Assembly: GCA_900469955.1 (NCBI GenBank)
Contig: UBYX01000020.1
Location: 1 to 64,000, forward strand
Source: Hyphomicrobiales bacterium
GTDB taxonomy: Bacteria; Pseudomonadota; Alphaproteobacteria; Rhizobiales; Rhizobiaceae
Direction of reading: 5' to 3'
DNA: 64,000 nucleotides
Part shown: positions 9,228 through 19,570 of the stretch, one piece after another
How positions within the stretch are numbered: position 1 is the first letter of the stretch
Layout of the letters: each line of letters begins with the position of its first letter
Made by a program: the position numbers and the translations under genes
The notes under the pieces: model-generated
The model's database searches: none
What the model was told of the DNA's origin: nothing
Seen by the model: only the letters and a program-made list of their open reading frames with translations

Positions 9228-10521
9228 TCCCCGCGAAAAGATAAAGGAAAGCCGCGCCGACGACGCTGTTATGGAAATGCCGTCGACTGACCGCAATTGG
9301 CGTCTGAGGCGACTTTTTCGAAACTCATCGGTCGCCCAGGCTCTTTCCTCCAATGCGAAAGTAATCGATGTAGAAGTTGACGTACCTGCCACCGTTGAAG
9401 GCGGAAAGCAGCCGCGCCTCCAGACCGGCGGTCGCGTGCCATTCGCTTTCATAAGCTTTATAGTGCTGGTAATCCTGCCGTTTGTGGCCAGCGCCATTTA
9501 TTTCGCCTTCATTGCATCCGACCAGTACGTGGCCGAAGCGCGGTTTGCCGTCCGCTCACTTTCCGAAGACCGCGGCGAAGACAAGGAAGACAGCGGTCTT
9601 GTCTCAATGGCAACAATGCCTCAGGACGGCTTTGTTGTTACAAGTTTCATACATTCTACGGAGATATTGAACAGGCTCGACGGAAAAATCGATTATCGAG
9701 GAATGTTTACCGGCAACGGGATTGACTGGCTTTCCCGCTTCAATACCGAAAAATCAAACGAGGAATTCCTTAAATACTGGAAAAAGCAGGTAACGACCTA
9801 CATCGATACTCCATCCGGGATAATCACTCTTGAGACCAGAGCGTTTTCGCCGGATCAGGCGAAACTTCTGGCATCCACCATCATGGATGAAAGCGAAACC
9901 CTCATCAACGAGTTGTCGGACCGCGCTCAGCGAGACCTGACAGAGCGCTTTTCCCGCGAGGTTACGCGGGCAACGGAGAACTATAGTGAGGCACTGGCCG
10001 CTCTCAACGAATTCCAGAATATGGCCGGCCTCCTCACGCCAGAGGCACGCGCAACGGAAACTGGAACTCTCCTATCCGGGCTTTTGGCGCGCAAGTTAGA
10101 GCTGGAATCCCGACTTTTCGTCTTAAAACAATCGAATGCGGAGGCATCTCCAGCTTATCAGCAACTCGTTCTTACAAACAAGAGTCTCGATTCCCAAATA
10201 GAGAAACTCAGGCAAGAGTTGGCCGGCGACGCCAATGTGGACAAGAACGTCGCCAGCTCCATCAAGGAGTTTTCCCGACTTGAAACCGAACGGCGGGTCG
10301 CCGAAAGTCTCTACGAAATCTCCCGGAAAAATTTGGAGGCGGCCCAGGCGGCCGCCATGCGAAAATCACTCTATCTCGTCGTTTTTGTACCCCCGACGAT
10401 TCCACAGGAATCGCTCTATCCACACCGCATTTCCACTCCGCTTCTTCTGTTGCTGGCGCTCTCGGTTGCCTGGGTTACATTGGCCTTGATCTGGGCCTCG
10501 GTGGAAGACCATCGCCTATGA
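9211..10521 (+). CDS. kpsE: Capsule polysaccharide export inner-membrane protein KpsE-like (first copy)
   Basis: A 436-aa PCP/KpsE-BexC-CtrB-type protein. It has a cytoplasmic N-terminal tail of about 75 residues, a first transmembrane segment around residues 75-97 followed by the hallmark ASDQYVAEARFAVRS, a long periplasmic coiled-coil region (about 230-390), the PPTIPQESLYPHR motif and a second transmembrane segment near 410-430. These proteins link the KpsMT ABC exporter to the outer-membrane channel. The gene overlaps the unknown protein gene by 17 bp and lies 10 bp before kpsT. In Sinorhizobium the equivalent is called RkpR. Confidence 0.88.
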   Translation: MTPDRNPREKIKESRADDAVMEMPSTDRNWRLRRLFRNSSVAQALSSNAKVIDVEVDVPATVEGGKQPRLQTGGRVPFAFISFIVLVILPFVASAIYFAFIASDQYVAEARFAVRSLSEDRGEDKEDSGLVSMATMPQDGFVVTSFIHSTEILNRLDGKIDYRGMFTGNGIDWLSRFNTEKSNEEFLKYWKKQVTTYIDTPSGIITLETRAFSPDQAKLLASTIMDESETLINELSDRAQRDLTERFSREVTRATENYSEALAALNEFQNMAGLLTPEARATETGTLLSGLLARKLELESRLFVLKQSNAEASPAYQQLVLTNKSLDSQIEKLRQELAGDANVDKNVASSIKEFSRLETERRVAESLYEISRKNLEAAQAAAMRKSLYLVVFVPPTIPQESLYPHRISTPLLLLLALSVAWVTLALIWASVEDHRL

Positions 10522-10531
10522 GAGGGGCCGA

Positions 10532-11185
10532 ATGATTAAATTCAAAAACGTCTCTAAGTATTTCCGTACGGACCGGCACAAGAAAATCATTCTCGATCGC
10601 GCCAATATCGAATTTCTTTCCGGCTACTCTTATGGACTGCTTGGGGTGAACGGTGCCGGAAAGTCAACCACAATGAAGATGATCGCCGGATCTGCTCTTC
10701 CGAATTCCGGCAAGATCATCAAGGATCTTCGGGTTTCCTGGCCTCTTGGCTTTGCGGGGGGATTTCATCCTCAGATGACGGGTAAAGACAACTTGGTTTT
10801 TGTTGCACGAGCTTACGGCGAGGACGTGCGACGGGTTGCAAATTTCGTAGAAGACTTTGCAGAACTGGGTGACTACATCAATGCGCCTGTCCGAACCTAT
10901 TCCTCTGGAATGATGGCTCGGTTGGCATTCGGTCTCTCGATGGCAATCGAATTCGACTGCTATCTTGTCGATGAAATCACCGCCGTTGGGGACGCCCGCT
11001 TCCAGGCCCGCTGTCGTGCTGCTTTCGATACACGCCGCAAGAACTCGGATGTCATCATGATCTCCCACAGCATGTCGACCATCAGTACGTATTGCGATAA
11101 AGGGATTGTCCTAGTCGACGGCCAAATGCTCCTGTTTGACAAAGTCGTGGACGCCATTGAAACTTATTATCGCCTGAATCGCTAG
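10532..11185 (+). CDS. kpsT: Capsule polysaccharide ABC transporter ATP-binding protein KpsT
   Basis: A 217-aa ABC ATPase of the size usual for KpsT. Walker A GVNGAGKST is near residue 38, the signature YSSGMMARLAF near 128, Walker B CYLVDEITAVGD near 147, and the H-loop MISHSMS near 175. It powers export of a lipid-linked capsule across the inner membrane together with KpsM. No C-terminal carbohydrate-binding extension of the Wzt kind is present. That fits group-2 capsule export, where the exporter does not read a capped chain end. It lies between two kpsE-like genes. Confidence 0.93.
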   Translation: MIKFKNVSKYFRTDRHKKIILDRANIEFLSGYSYGLLGVNGAGKSTTMKMIAGSALPNSGKIIKDLRVSWPLGFAGGFHPQMTGKDNLVFVARAYGEDVRRVANFVEDFAELGDYINAPVRTYSSGMMARLAFGLSMAIEFDCYLVDEITAVGDARFQARCRAAFDTRRKNSDVIMISHSMSTISTYCDKGIVLVDGQMLLFDKVVDAIETYYRLNR

Positions 11186-11190
11186 AGAAT

Positions 11191-12486
11191 GTGCCGCAGG
11201 CATCAATCACTGATCGCTTCGATATGACAAACCTCGATCAAGACATTCAACGGCCGACGGCGCTTCAGAAGAGCCGCTCTGCGGCCAAAGCTTTATCGGT
11301 GACAGCCCGAAAGCTCAGGTTTTCCACGTCGAACCGAAGCAATCTATACAATGCAGTAGGTCTTCGGCCGCGCCTTGTCGACAGGCTGTTCCGATGGGCG
11401 CTGATCAGCAACACCATATTTCTGCTTCTTCTGCCCAACACTCTGACTATCCTTTATTTCACGATCGTGGCCTCAGACCAATACCGATCGGAGGCACGCT
11501 TTGTGGTACGGACCTCAACTCCGGCAATCGGCAAGGACCAGTTAGGGAAGGTCAGCGGGCTTCCGTCAGCCAAGATTGTACAGGATACACAGATAGTCAC
11601 CAATTTTATCCATAGCCGCGCAATGCTTGAGCGGTTGGAGAGCGATCTCGACATTAGAGGCCGTTTTTCGCGGAAGGATGTCGATTTTCTTGCCAGACTG
11701 GAGCCGGATGCCACATACGAAGAGTTCCTCGATTATTGGGATCGAATGGTGAAAACTTCGGTCAGTCCGTCGAGCGGTATCATAACGGCAACGGTCAACG
11801 CCTTTTCTGCTAAGGACGCCCAGGACATTCTCACCGAGGTCATTCGCGCATCAGAAGAGACGATCAACCAACTCAGTGATCGTATATGGAAAGATGTGGT
11901 CACTACTGCCCAGACCAATCTCGATCATGCTACGCAGAAGCTTCAGGAAGCTCGCCAGCGCATGACAGTTCAACGAAATGAAACCGGCGTTCTGACTGTC
12001 GAAAGTTCGTCAGCAATGCTGTCAACGCTTCTCACGACCCTTCAGAAGGAAAAGATCGAACTCGAGCAATCCTATGCAGTTAAACTTGCAAGCATTTCGA
12101 AGAACGCCCCGCAGATGCGAGTTCTCGCGCGGGAAATCGATAGCAAGCAGGTACAGATCGATGACCTAAAGAAACAGATAGCCGGTGCAGCTTCCGATAC
12201 GTCGCCGAATCTTGCGAGCATTTCGGCCGATTTTTCCAGCTTGCAATTCGAGGCGCAGTTGGCTGAGCAACAGTTTGCCGCAAGCGTGCGCACATTCGAA
12301 CAGGTGCAATTCATCAGCAAACAGCAATTGATGTATCTGGACAGTTTTCTCACCCCCAGTCTTCCCGACGAGGCGCTTTATCCTCGAAGAGGCTTCTGGA
12401 TCGGAGTGATTGCGCTGGGATCGGTCCTGGTCTGGTCCGCCTCGATTGGACTGCTCGTCCTCGGAAGGAACAAGTTCAGCGGATGA
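11191..12486 (+). CDS. kpsE: Second KpsE-like capsule export protein
   Basis: A 431-aa paralogue of the protein at 9211. It has a long cytoplasmic N terminus, a transmembrane segment at about 72-95, ASDQYRSEARFVVRT, DIRGRFSRKDVDFLARL, a periplasmic coiled coil (residues about 225-370), LTPSLPDEALYPRRG and a C-terminal transmembrane helix. Start is GTG 11191, or ATG 11224 in frame. The stop overlaps the next start as ATGA. Two KpsE-type proteins flanking kpsT is unusual. They could form a heteromeric periplasmic complex or serve different glycans. Confidence 0.85.
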   Translation: MPQASITDRFDMTNLDQDIQRPTALQKSRSAAKALSVTARKLRFSTSNRSNLYNAVGLRPRLVDRLFRWALISNTIFLLLLPNTLTILYFTIVASDQYRSEARFVVRTSTPAIGKDQLGKVSGLPSAKIVQDTQIVTNFIHSRAMLERLESDLDIRGRFSRKDVDFLARLEPDATYEEFLDYWDRMVKTSVSPSSGIITATVNAFSAKDAQDILTEVIRASEETINQLSDRIWKDVVTTAQTNLDHATQKLQEARQRMTVQRNETGVLTVESSSAMLSTLLTTLQKEKIELEQSYAVKLASISKNAPQMRVLAREIDSKQVQIDDLKKQIAGAASDTSPNLASISADFSSLQFEAQLAEQQFAASVRTFEQVQFISKQQLMYLDSFLTPSLPDEALYPRRGFWIGVIALGSVLVWSASIGLLVLGRNKFSG

Positions 12487-13613
12487 GCCCCGTCGATGTC
12501 TTCACAAACGGCGTAACAGTCGATCGGGCATTTAATCTTTTTTCTCGCCTGGTGCCTGGTGTAAAAACTCGTCAGGGCGAGTTCAGCGATGTACGCCCGC
12601 GCTCCATTATAGCCTTTAGGAAAGGGTCCAATCCCACCTTTAGCTACTATCTCGATGCACGGCTGCAATTCTATGGTCAGAATATGCCGGTCACCATCCG
12701 GTGTATCGACAGGGACGATCTGACCAATCTTAATCCGGCAGGCGCTTTCGTCGTTGTCTGCCGTTATCTGCGCACTGCGCAGGTCAATTGGATCCTTCGC
12801 AACGCGCACCAGTTGGCGGGTGTGGGGCTGTTTATGGACGACGACGTCTCAGGTATCCTGCTCAGTACGCAGGCTCCTTTTTCCTACAGGGCGAAGCTGG
12901 TGCAGCTTCACCTGAGACCCCTATTGCGCCTAGGCAATTGTCTGGATGTGCTGTGGGCTTCGACCCCGCCGCTTGCCAGCTTGCTTGCCTCGAACGGTTC
13001 TGCCGTACGGCTTTTGCCCCCACTTCCTTCCAAGGCGGTTGCCGCGCCCGATGACGCAGCAAGATCAAGCGCCAAGCTATCGATCGGCTTCTACGCAACG
13101 GGCATCCACGCCGCAGAACATACATTCCTCAAACCTATTGTCGCAGAGATTCTGTCACGCTACGCCAATGTCACGTTTGAAGTTTCAGCCAGTGGCCGCC
13201 ATGCAAGGGATTGGAAAAATGATTTGCCGAAAGGATGCACCGTCCGAATCCGGCCAATGCTCCCTTGGGAGGAGTTCGTGACATACAGCCGAGAACACCC
13301 AACAGACATCGTTTTGGTGCCGCTGCTAAACGGGCGCGTCAATATCTCGCGCGCCGATACCAAGCGGATTGACGTATGTCGCATGAAAGCCGCAGCTGTG
13401 TTTTCTGATTCCGAGCCCTATCGAAGAAACCGGCAGCCAGCAGAGATTCTCGTCAAGAATGAGCACGGCAGTTGGGTTGATGCCATCGAGTCCCTGATCA
13501 AGTCACCAGAGAAAAGAGCGGCGGCACGAAGCGCTACGTTTGCGGCTGTGGAGCAAATGACTCGTCGCGAACCAACCATTCCCGGGCTGAGCAATTCTGG
13601 GGGAAGCATGTGA
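12483..13613 (+). CDS. Probable glycosyltransferase
   Basis: A 376-aa cytoplasmic protein. IIAFRKGSNPTFSYYLDARL near the start and the C-terminal half with LSIGFYATGIHAAEHTFLKP, VTFEVSASGRHAR and DIVLVPLLNGRVNISRADTK match the C-terminal nucleotide-sugar domain of GT-B enzymes. GLFMDDDVSG in the N-terminal half may be part of the acceptor site. It is translationally coupled at both ends (ATGA with the second kpsE gene, a 4-bp overlap with kpsM). Its product is therefore likely a polymerase or elongation enzyme for the exported glycan. Specificity is unknown. Confidence 0.68.
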   Translation: MSPVDVFTNGVTVDRAFNLFSRLVPGVKTRQGEFSDVRPRSIIAFRKGSNPTFSYYLDARLQFYGQNMPVTIRCIDRDDLTNLNPAGAFVVVCRYLRTAQVNWILRNAHQLAGVGLFMDDDVSGILLSTQAPFSYRAKLVQLHLRPLLRLGNCLDVLWASTPPLASLLASNGSAVRLLPPLPSKAVAAPDDAARSSAKLSIGFYATGIHAAEHTFLKPIVAEILSRYANVTFEVSASGRHARDWKNDLPKGCTVRIRPMLPWEEFVTYSREHPTDIVLVPLLNGRVNISRADTKRIDVCRMKAAAVFSDSEPYRRNRQPAEILVKNEHGSWVDAIESLIKSPEKRAAARSATFAAVEQMTRREPTIPGLSNSGGSM

Positions 13614-14431
13614 TGGTCTCGTTGAACTCCACCGCGGTCACGGATCCTCGTTCGATTCGCTATGCCCTCAGGCAAAAGGGCAACGTGATGCGTGCAGTGA
13701 TCTTGCGCGACATGCGAACGCGCTTCTTCAATCACGGGCTCGGATTTTTGGTCGTTTCTCTATGGCCTCTGACACACATTTTCGTCCTTCTGGCCATTTA
13801 TTCGGTTATGGGAAGGCGTACCCCCTTCGGGGAAAGCCTGAGATTATTTTTTGCAACCGGCCTTTTGCCCTGTCTGACCTTCATGTACGTGTCGCGGTTC
13901 ATGGCACTATCAGTCGTCATAAACAGGCCGATGCTCGCGATTCCTGCCGTAAAATTACTCGACATCCTTTTCGGGCGAGCCTTTCTGGAAATCATTGCAG
14001 CCTGTTTCACGGTCTTTTTGACATTCCTCATTCTCCTTGCGCTTGGAGACAACCCGTTTCCCTTCGACTGGACGCAAGCTGCGTTCGCTTATCTTGCGAC
14101 AATATTGCTTGCAGTGGGTTTGGGAGTCATGGCCGGCGTCATTACGACCCTCTTCCCGTTTTTCGCTACGGTATATGCGCTTTGCATGATTCTGATCTAC
14201 GTATCCTCAGGCACCTTGTTTGTCGCTTCGGCTATACCCTCTCAGATATCCTATCCCCTCTCTTTCAACCCGGTTATGCATACCGTCGAATGGATGCGAT
14301 CGGCATTTTACCAAACCTATAACAGTCAGGTTCTAGACAAGGGTTACCTTTTATCCTTCGGCCTCGGCACATTATCTATAGGTCTTTTGCTCGAGCGTAC
14401 GGCTCGGCGAGTAGCGCTAGAAGGAAAATGA
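13610..14431 (+). CDS. kpsM: Capsule polysaccharide ABC transporter permease KpsM
   Basis: A 273-aa ABC-2 type permease starting at GTG 13610 or ATG 13613. An amphipathic N-terminal segment (VMRAVILRDMRTRFFNHGLG) precedes six hydrophobic segments. SFNPVMHTVEWMRSAFYQTYNS near the end is the conserved KpsM/BexB periplasmic loop. It forms the membrane pore with KpsT. Unlike the usual adjacent kpsM-kpsT pair, here kpsM is separated from kpsT by a kpsE paralogue and a glycosyltransferase gene. Confidence 0.92.
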   Translation: MMVSLNSTAVTDPRSIRYALRQKGNVMRAVILRDMRTRFFNHGLGFLVVSLWPLTHIFVLLAIYSVMGRRTPFGESLRLFFATGLLPCLTFMYVSRFMALSVVINRPMLAIPAVKLLDILFGRAFLEIIAACFTVFLTFLILLALGDNPFPFDWTQAAFAYLATILLAVGLGVMAGVITTLFPFFATVYALCMILIYVSSGTLFVASAIPSQISYPLSFNPVMHTVEWMRSAFYQTYNSQVLDKGYLLSFGLGTLSIGLLLERTARRVALEGK

Positions 14432-16624
14432 GTGGTAATGCTCAATGTGATTGCCCGGAACGACCTAATTTCTGATCCCAGTGAACCAGATACCTGGAGA
14501 GCCGAAGGCGATGATCCCTATTTCTTGATCAAGTTCCCGGCAGTGCGTCGGCCCTATATTGTGATACAGTTGACGGCATATGAGGGTGAAATTGAGCCAA
14601 AGCTCTACATCAACAACGGCCGAGGCTTCCGCGAGAAAGACAGCATCGCCATTGGTAGCGGCAAGGATTTCCTTGTCATTGCAGATGTGGGTTTTTTGGG
14701 CACGATCTGCTCACTCCGTTTCGACCCCGCAAACGAGTCGTGCAAGTTTACCACGCATATTGAAGCCCTGTCGGGGGCGAAAGACGTGGATCGTCGGATC
14801 GCAGAGCAGAAAGCAGACAATCCGTCTTTGAGTGTGGTGCGGGTCGGCCGACTGCCGCGTTTCTGGAAGAGCATTCCCGCTTTCTCTTTTGGCAAAGGGC
14901 GGACGAATGTCACTGCGTATATGGAAAAAGCGAGCGACCTAGCCAAGAACATACAAGTTTCAGGGAATTTGAGCGATGCCGAACCATGGCTCAGCATCGT
15001 CGTGCCAGTCTACAATGCGCCCGTCCGCTATCTTGAGGAACTCGTGACATCTTTTGCCGGGCAAGGGATATCCGGTGCGGAACTCATACTGTCGGACGAC
15101 GGCTCGACCTCTTCCGAAACCCTGAATTGGCTTTCTCGGCAACAGGCCGACGCGCGGGTAATTGTTGTCTTGAACGGCAACAATCGGGGCATCGCCTCCG
15201 CAACAAATTCCGGATTGAACGCTGCGCGGAGCGAATGGATAGCCTTACTCGATCATGATGATGTCATCGCTCCTCACGGATTGCGGATTATCCGCAAGGC
15301 GATCGAGACCTGTCCTGAGGCCAAGTTCTTCTATACGGATGAGCTGGTTGTAGACGAAGCGCTAAAGCCTGTCGGTCTCATGCTCAAGCCGGCCTATGAT
15401 CCCGTGCTTCTGTCCGGGGTGAATTACATCAATCACTTTTCAATATACCAACGGCGCCGCTTGGAGGAAATCGGCTTGCTGCGCGTCGGGTTTGAAGGTT
15501 CGCAAGACTATGATCTGCTACTTCGCTACCTTGACGGGCTGAGTGACAAGGATGTCGTTCATGTGCCTTATCCAGCATACTGGTGGCGTCGCACAGGAAG
15601 AACCTACTCGCGCACCTTCCTTGACAAAGCGACCGAAAACGCGCGCTCCGCACTCAGAGAGCGATACGCGCGCGAGGGAAAGACGACCGACGTGGAAGGA
15701 ACCTTGACGAACACTCTTCACCGGGTGCGGTTCCGCGAAGACATCAATAGCCGTCCGAAAGTGTCCATCATTATCCCCAACAAGGACTCCTCCGGCCTGA
15801 TGGCCGTGTTGCTGGACGGCATATATAATCGAACCGACTACAATAATCTGGAAGTCGTCGTCATCGACAATGGGTCGACCGATCCTGCTACGCTCCGCCT
15901 CTATGAAGAATACGCCAACCGCTATTCATCGTTCTCATTCCATATCCAAAAGGCTGCGTTCAACTTTTCCCGCGCGATCAATGAAGGTATGGCAAGGGCA
16001 AGCGGAGAGCACTTCCTGCTTCTGAACAACGACATCGAGATTATCGACGGGGGTTGGCTCGAAGAAATGGTCGAGTGTCTCGCTTATGGCAAAGTCGGAA
16101 TCGTCGGAGCAAAACTCCTTTACCCCAACCACCATATCCAACATGCCGGTGTGATCACCGGTTTTGGCGGTTTGGCAGGTCATTGGTACTTGAATAAGCC
16201 GGCGACGTTCGGGGGACCTCTCAACCGTCTGCATCTGCGTAACTCGATGAGCTGTGTTACCGGTGCAGTCATGTTGATCACTCGCGAGTGCGCTCAGCAG
16301 ATCGGCCCTTGGGACGAAAAGAATTTCGCCGTCGCGTATAATGATGTGGATTACTGTATTCGCGCATACAAAGCGGGCTTCCGGATTGTCTGGACACCGT
16401 TTGCCTGCTTGATCCATCACGAATCCGTCTCTCGTGGATCGGACCGTAGCGGCGAAAGCCGCAAGCGTTTCGAGCGGGAAAAGGAAAATCTGCGTCGCCT
16501 ACACCAGACAGGTGACTTCCTGGATCCAGCAACAAATCCGGGCTACAGCAGAGACCGCTCCGATCCAAAAATCCTTCCGTTCAATTCGCTACCTGAACCG
16601 CGACGATGGTTTCCGTCAACCTGA
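14432..16624 (+). CDS. Bifunctional glycosyltransferase with two GT2 domains
   Basis: A 730-aa protein starting at GTG 14432 (ATG 14438 is in frame), directly after the kpsM stop. Residues 1-170 form a non-catalytic, beta-rich module. The first GT2 domain starts at about 186 (LSIVVPVYNAP) and has DDGSTS and LDHDD (272). The second starts at about 443 (VSIIIPNKDSS) and has VIDNGSTD, LLNNDIEI (530) and a C-terminal FAVAYNDVDYCIRAY. This architecture is common in rhamnosyltransferases and rhamnan synthases, and the convergent rmlCBDA operon supports that assignment. It closes the export operon. Confidence 0.85.
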   Translation: MVMLNVIARNDLISDPSEPDTWRAEGDDPYFLIKFPAVRRPYIVIQLTAYEGEIEPKLYINNGRGFREKDSIAIGSGKDFLVIADVGFLGTICSLRFDPANESCKFTTHIEALSGAKDVDRRIAEQKADNPSLSVVRVGRLPRFWKSIPAFSFGKGRTNVTAYMEKASDLAKNIQVSGNLSDAEPWLSIVVPVYNAPVRYLEELVTSFAGQGISGAELILSDDGSTSSETLNWLSRQQADARVIVVLNGNNRGIASATNSGLNAARSEWIALLDHDDVIAPHGLRIIRKAIETCPEAKFFYTDELVVDEALKPVGLMLKPAYDPVLLSGVNYINHFSIYQRRRLEEIGLLRVGFEGSQDYDLLLRYLDGLSDKDVVHVPYPAYWWRRTGRTYSRTFLDKATENARSALRERYAREGKTTDVEGTLTNTLHRVRFREDINSRPKVSIIIPNKDSSGLMAVLLDGIYNRTDYNNLEVVVIDNGSTDPATLRLYEEYANRYSSFSFHIQKAAFNFSRAINEGMARASGEHFLLLNNDIEIIDGGWLEEMVECLAYGKVGIVGAKLLYPNHHIQHAGVITGFGGLAGHWYLNKPATFGGPLNRLHLRNSMSCVTGAVMLITRECAQQIGPWDEKNFAVAYNDVDYCIRAYKAGFRIVWTPFACLIHHESVSRGSDRSGESRKRFEREKENLRRLHQTGDFLDPATNPGYSRDRSDPKILPFNSLPEPRRWFPST

Positions 16625-16659
16625 ACCCATAAATGCCGCGACTCCAGTGAGAAAACATT

Positions 16660-17526
16660 CTAGTCCTGCAGAAGGCCAATCAAATATCGCCCATATGCGC
16701 TTTTGCCATATTGCTGACCCAGTGCTTCCAGCTGGGTCGCATCGATGAAGCCAAGTCTAAAAGCAATCTCTTCAGGACATGAAATCTTGAAGCCCTGGCG
16801 TCTCTCGAGCGTTGCAACAAATTCAGACGCTTCCAGCAGGCTGTCCGGCGTACCGGTATCGAGCCAGGCGTAACCCCGCCCCATCTGCTCTACGTGAAGC
16901 TGCCCACGATTGAGATATTCTTTATTGACATCCGTAATCTCCAACTCTCCGCGTGGCGACGGTTTGAGATTGGCTGCAATGTTCACCACGTCCTTGTCGT
17001 AGAAATAAAGGCCGGTGACGGCCCAATTCGATCTGGGCTTCAGCGGTTTCTCTTCAATCGAGATTGCCCTCATTTCGCTATCAAATTCCACGACCCCGTA
17101 GCGTTCCGGATCGTTCACATGATAGGCGAAAACCGTCGCACCCCGCTGAGGCACCATGGCGCTCTTGAAGAGATCATTGATACCGTGGCCGAAAAAGATA
17201 TTGTCCCCCAGAATTAGGCAGGAAGATTCACCGGCCACAAAATCAGCGCCAATGATGTAGGCTTGGGCAAGACCCTCTGGTGAGGGCTGCTCGGCATAGG
17301 ACAGGGAAAGTCCCCAATCCGAGCCGTCGCCCAGTAGCGCTTGAAAATTCGGGAGGTCTTTCGGCGTCGAGATGATCAATATCTCACGAATCCCTGCCAG
17401 CATAAGAGTCGATAGGGGATAATAGATCATCGGTTTGTCATAGACCGGCAATAGCTGCTTGGAACCTACCACGGTCATAGGATGTAGCCGGGTCCCGCTA
17501 CCGCCTGCCAAAATTATGCCCTTCAT
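16660..17526 (-). CDS. rmlA: Glucose-1-phosphate thymidylyltransferase
   Basis: A 288-aa enzyme from ATG 17526 ([16 protein letters not shown]). It makes dTDP-glucose from glucose-1-phosphate and dTTP, the first step to dTDP-L-rhamnose. Signature [38 protein letters not shown] and [12 protein letters not shown] are all present. Length matches RmlA. An in-frame extension to 17787 runs into rmlD sequence and is not coding. It is the last gene of rmlC-B-D-A, 38 bp after rmlD. Confidence 0.96.
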   Translation of the reverse strand: MKGIILAGGSGTRLHPMTVVGSKQLLPVYDKPMIYYPLSTLMLAGIREILIISTPKDLPNFQALLGDGSDWGLSLSYAEQPSPEGLAQAYIIGADFVAGESSCLILGDNIFFGHGINDLFKSAMVPQRGATVFAYHVNDPERYGVVEFDSEMRAISIEEKPLKPRSNWAVTGLYFYDKDVVNIAANLKPSPRGELEITDVNKEYLNRGQLHVEQMGRGYAWLDTGTPDSLLEASEFVATLERRQGFKISCPEEIAFRLGFIDATQLEALGQQYGKSAYGRYLIGLLQD

Positions 17527-17564
17527 ATCCTTAACTCCCGCAGAAATATTGTTCAGTGCGCCAG

Positions 17565-18458
17565 CTACAAGAGGCGATCGACCACTTGAGCGGTCGAAGT
17601 TTGCCAGTCGGGCAGCACAACATCGTGGTTTTCCAGCAATTTTCGACAATCCAAGCAAGAATTGGCAGGTCGCCGGGCAGGCACCGGATAAGCGCTGGAC
17701 GGAATACGACCTACTTCGGCGAACGGCCCACCCTGCACTGCAGATACTTGAAAAATTTCCGTCGCAAAGTCTGCCCAGCTGGCCCATCCCGAGCCCGTCA
17801 TATGAAATATCCCTCGAAGCCGCGGGTGATCGCTGGCGACAAGATTGATTGCGATCCTCAATATCCCATCGGCAATGTCGAGCGCTGAAGTGGGATTACC
17901 GACCTGATCGTCCACCACGTTGATGCTGTCCCGTCCTTCGGCCAACCGCAGCATCGTCTTCAGAAAATTCTTGCCAAAAGGACTGTAGACCCAAGCTGTC
18001 CGAAGGATGACATGATTTGGAGCTGCTTCTGCAATGGCTATTTCTCCAGCAAGTTTGGAGCGGCCATAGGCTCCGAGCGGAGCCACCGGATCGGTTTCGA
18101 CATAGGCCGCCCGCTTACTGCCGTCGAAGACGTAGTCGGTCGAAAGATGAATCACGGGGACATTGAGCTCGGCTGCGATGGTTGCGATCTTTCCTGCGGC
18201 AACGCCGTTAATGACGGTCGCAGCTTCTTCTTCCGCCTCGGCCTGGTCTACGGCGGTATAGGCTGCGGCTGAAACGATGACATCAGGGCGCGCATTCTTT
18301 AGCGCTGCCTCAATGCTATCGGGAACCGACAAATCCAGTTCAGGTCGTCCGAGAGCGACAACGTTGAAACGATCATCGTCGCGGCCGCGCTCCAGCAAGG
18401 ACTGGACGACCTGCCCATGCTGGCCGGTCACGACCATACGCCTGCGGCCGTCTGTCAT
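17565..18458 (-). CDS. rmlD: dTDP-4-dehydrorhamnose reductase
   Basis: A 297-aa short-chain dehydrogenase. The nucleotide-binding loop is [12 protein letters not shown], followed by [28 protein letters not shown], and the catalytic [11 protein letters not shown] (YxxxK). [18 protein letters not shown] and [14 protein letters not shown] are typical RmlD blocks. It catalyses the last step to dTDP-L-rhamnose. The ATG at 18458 overlaps the rmlB stop by 4 bp. The N-terminal loop reads GQHGQ where many homologues have GxxGQLG. Confidence 0.95.
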   Translation of the reverse strand: MTDGRRRMVVTGQHGQVVQSLLERGRDDDRFNVVALGRPELDLSVPDSIEAALKNARPDVIVSAAAYTAVDQAEAEEEAATVINGVAAGKIATIAAELNVPVIHLSTDYVFDGSKRAAYVETDPVAPLGAYGRSKLAGEIAIAEAAPNHVILRTAWVYSPFGKNFLKTMLRLAEGRDSINVVDDQVGNPTSALDIADGILRIAINLVASDHPRLRGIFHMTGSGWASWADFATEIFQVSAVQGGPFAEVGRIPSSAYPVPARRPANSCLDCRKLLENHDVVLPDWQTSTAQVVDRLL

Positions 18459-19522
18459 GCCAGCGCCTGCTTGTCAGGGTTCAGCAGACCAAGGCGATTG
18501 CCCGCATAACCCTCTCTCAAAGGCCGCCACCACCACTCGTTTTCCAAGTACCACCGCACTGTCTTTTCGATACCGCTGTCGAAGTTCTCCTGCGCCTTCC
18601 ATCCAAGTTCCGTCTCGAGCTTGGTCGCATCAATCGCATAACGGGCGTCGTGGCCGGGACGGTCGGTTACGTAAGTTATCAGGCCGGTGTGGGAGGCTTG
18701 CTGGGGCCGCAATTGGTCCATCAATTCGCAGATCCGTGTGACTACGTCGATGTTGTGACGTTCGTTCCGGCCGCCGACATTGTAGGTTTCTCCGACCCGT
18801 CCTCGCTCGGCAATTGTATCGAGCGCCCGGGCGTGATCCTCGACATAAAGCCAGTCCCGGATGTTGGCGCCACTACCGTAGACTGGCAGCGGCTTACCAT
18901 CCATCGCGTTGAGGATCATCAGCGGGATGAGCTTTTCCGGGAAATGATAGGGGCCGTAATTGTTAGAGCAATTGGAGACAACGACCGGCAGGCCGTAGGT
19001 TCGCACCCACGCCTTGGCCAGGTGGTCGGACGCCGCCTTGGAGGCCGAATACGGCGAACTCGGATCATAAGGGGTCTCTTCGGTGAAGAGCCCTCCTTCG
19101 CCCAGAGATCCATAAACCTCGTCCGTAGAGACATGCAGGAAGCGGAATGCACCCCTTTCGGCATCATCTAGTGTCATCCAATACTGCCTGGCACATTCGA
19201 GCATATTGAACGTGCCCAGGACATTCGTATCAATAAAATCCTTCGCACCAGTAATCGACCGATCCACGTGGCTTTCTGCCGCCAGATGCATGATCCGGTC
19301 AGGGCGGAAGCTTGAAATCGCTTCCAATATTGCGATACCGTCACAAATGTCTGCCTTCAGGAAACGATAATTCACCCGATTTTCAACTGCCCTCAGCGAG
19401 GTCTCTGTACCAGCATAGGTCAGCTTATCGACGTTCAAAACCTCGTAGCCTTTATCAAGCACGAGATAACGCACTACTGCCGACCCGATAAATCCGGCCC
19501 CACCTGTGACAATCACTCGCAT
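18455..19522 (-). CDS. rmlB: dTDP-glucose 4,6-dehydratase
   Basis: A 355-aa enzyme from ATG 19522 ([20 protein letters not shown]), supported by GAGGAG about ten bases upstream; a 12-residue longer start at 19558 is possible. The NAD-binding loop, [24 protein letters not shown] and the catalytic [11 protein letters not shown] (YxxxK) are present. [12 protein letters not shown] and [12 protein letters not shown] complete the family pattern. It converts dTDP-glucose to the 4-keto-6-deoxy intermediate. It is the second gene in the rml operon. Confidence 0.96.
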   Translation of the reverse strand: MRVIVTGGAGFIGSAVVRYLVLDKGYEVLNVDKLTYAGTETSLRAVENRVNYRFLKADICDGIAILEAISSFRPDRIMHLAAESHVDRSITGAKDFIDTNVLGTFNMLECARQYWMTLDDAERGAFRFLHVSTDEVYGSLGEGGLFTEETPYDPSSPYSASKAASDHLAKAWVRTYGLPVVVSNCSNNYGPYHFPEKLIPLMILNAMDGKPLPVYGSGANIRDWLYVEDHARALDTIAERGRVGETYNVGGRNERHNIDVVTRICELMDQLRPQQASHTGLITYVTDRPGHDARYAIDATKLETELGWKAQENFDSGIEKTVRWYLENEWWWRPLREGYAGNRLGLLNPDKQALA

Positions 19523-19570
19523 ATCTTTGAGTATCTCCTCTGGATTATCAGCAGCCATAAAAGTGGCGCG

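Noticed and set aside
17527..17787. N-terminal extension of rmlA
   Set aside because: The extra 87 codons overlap the rmlD coding region and are not RmlA-like. The conserved N terminus starts at 17,526.
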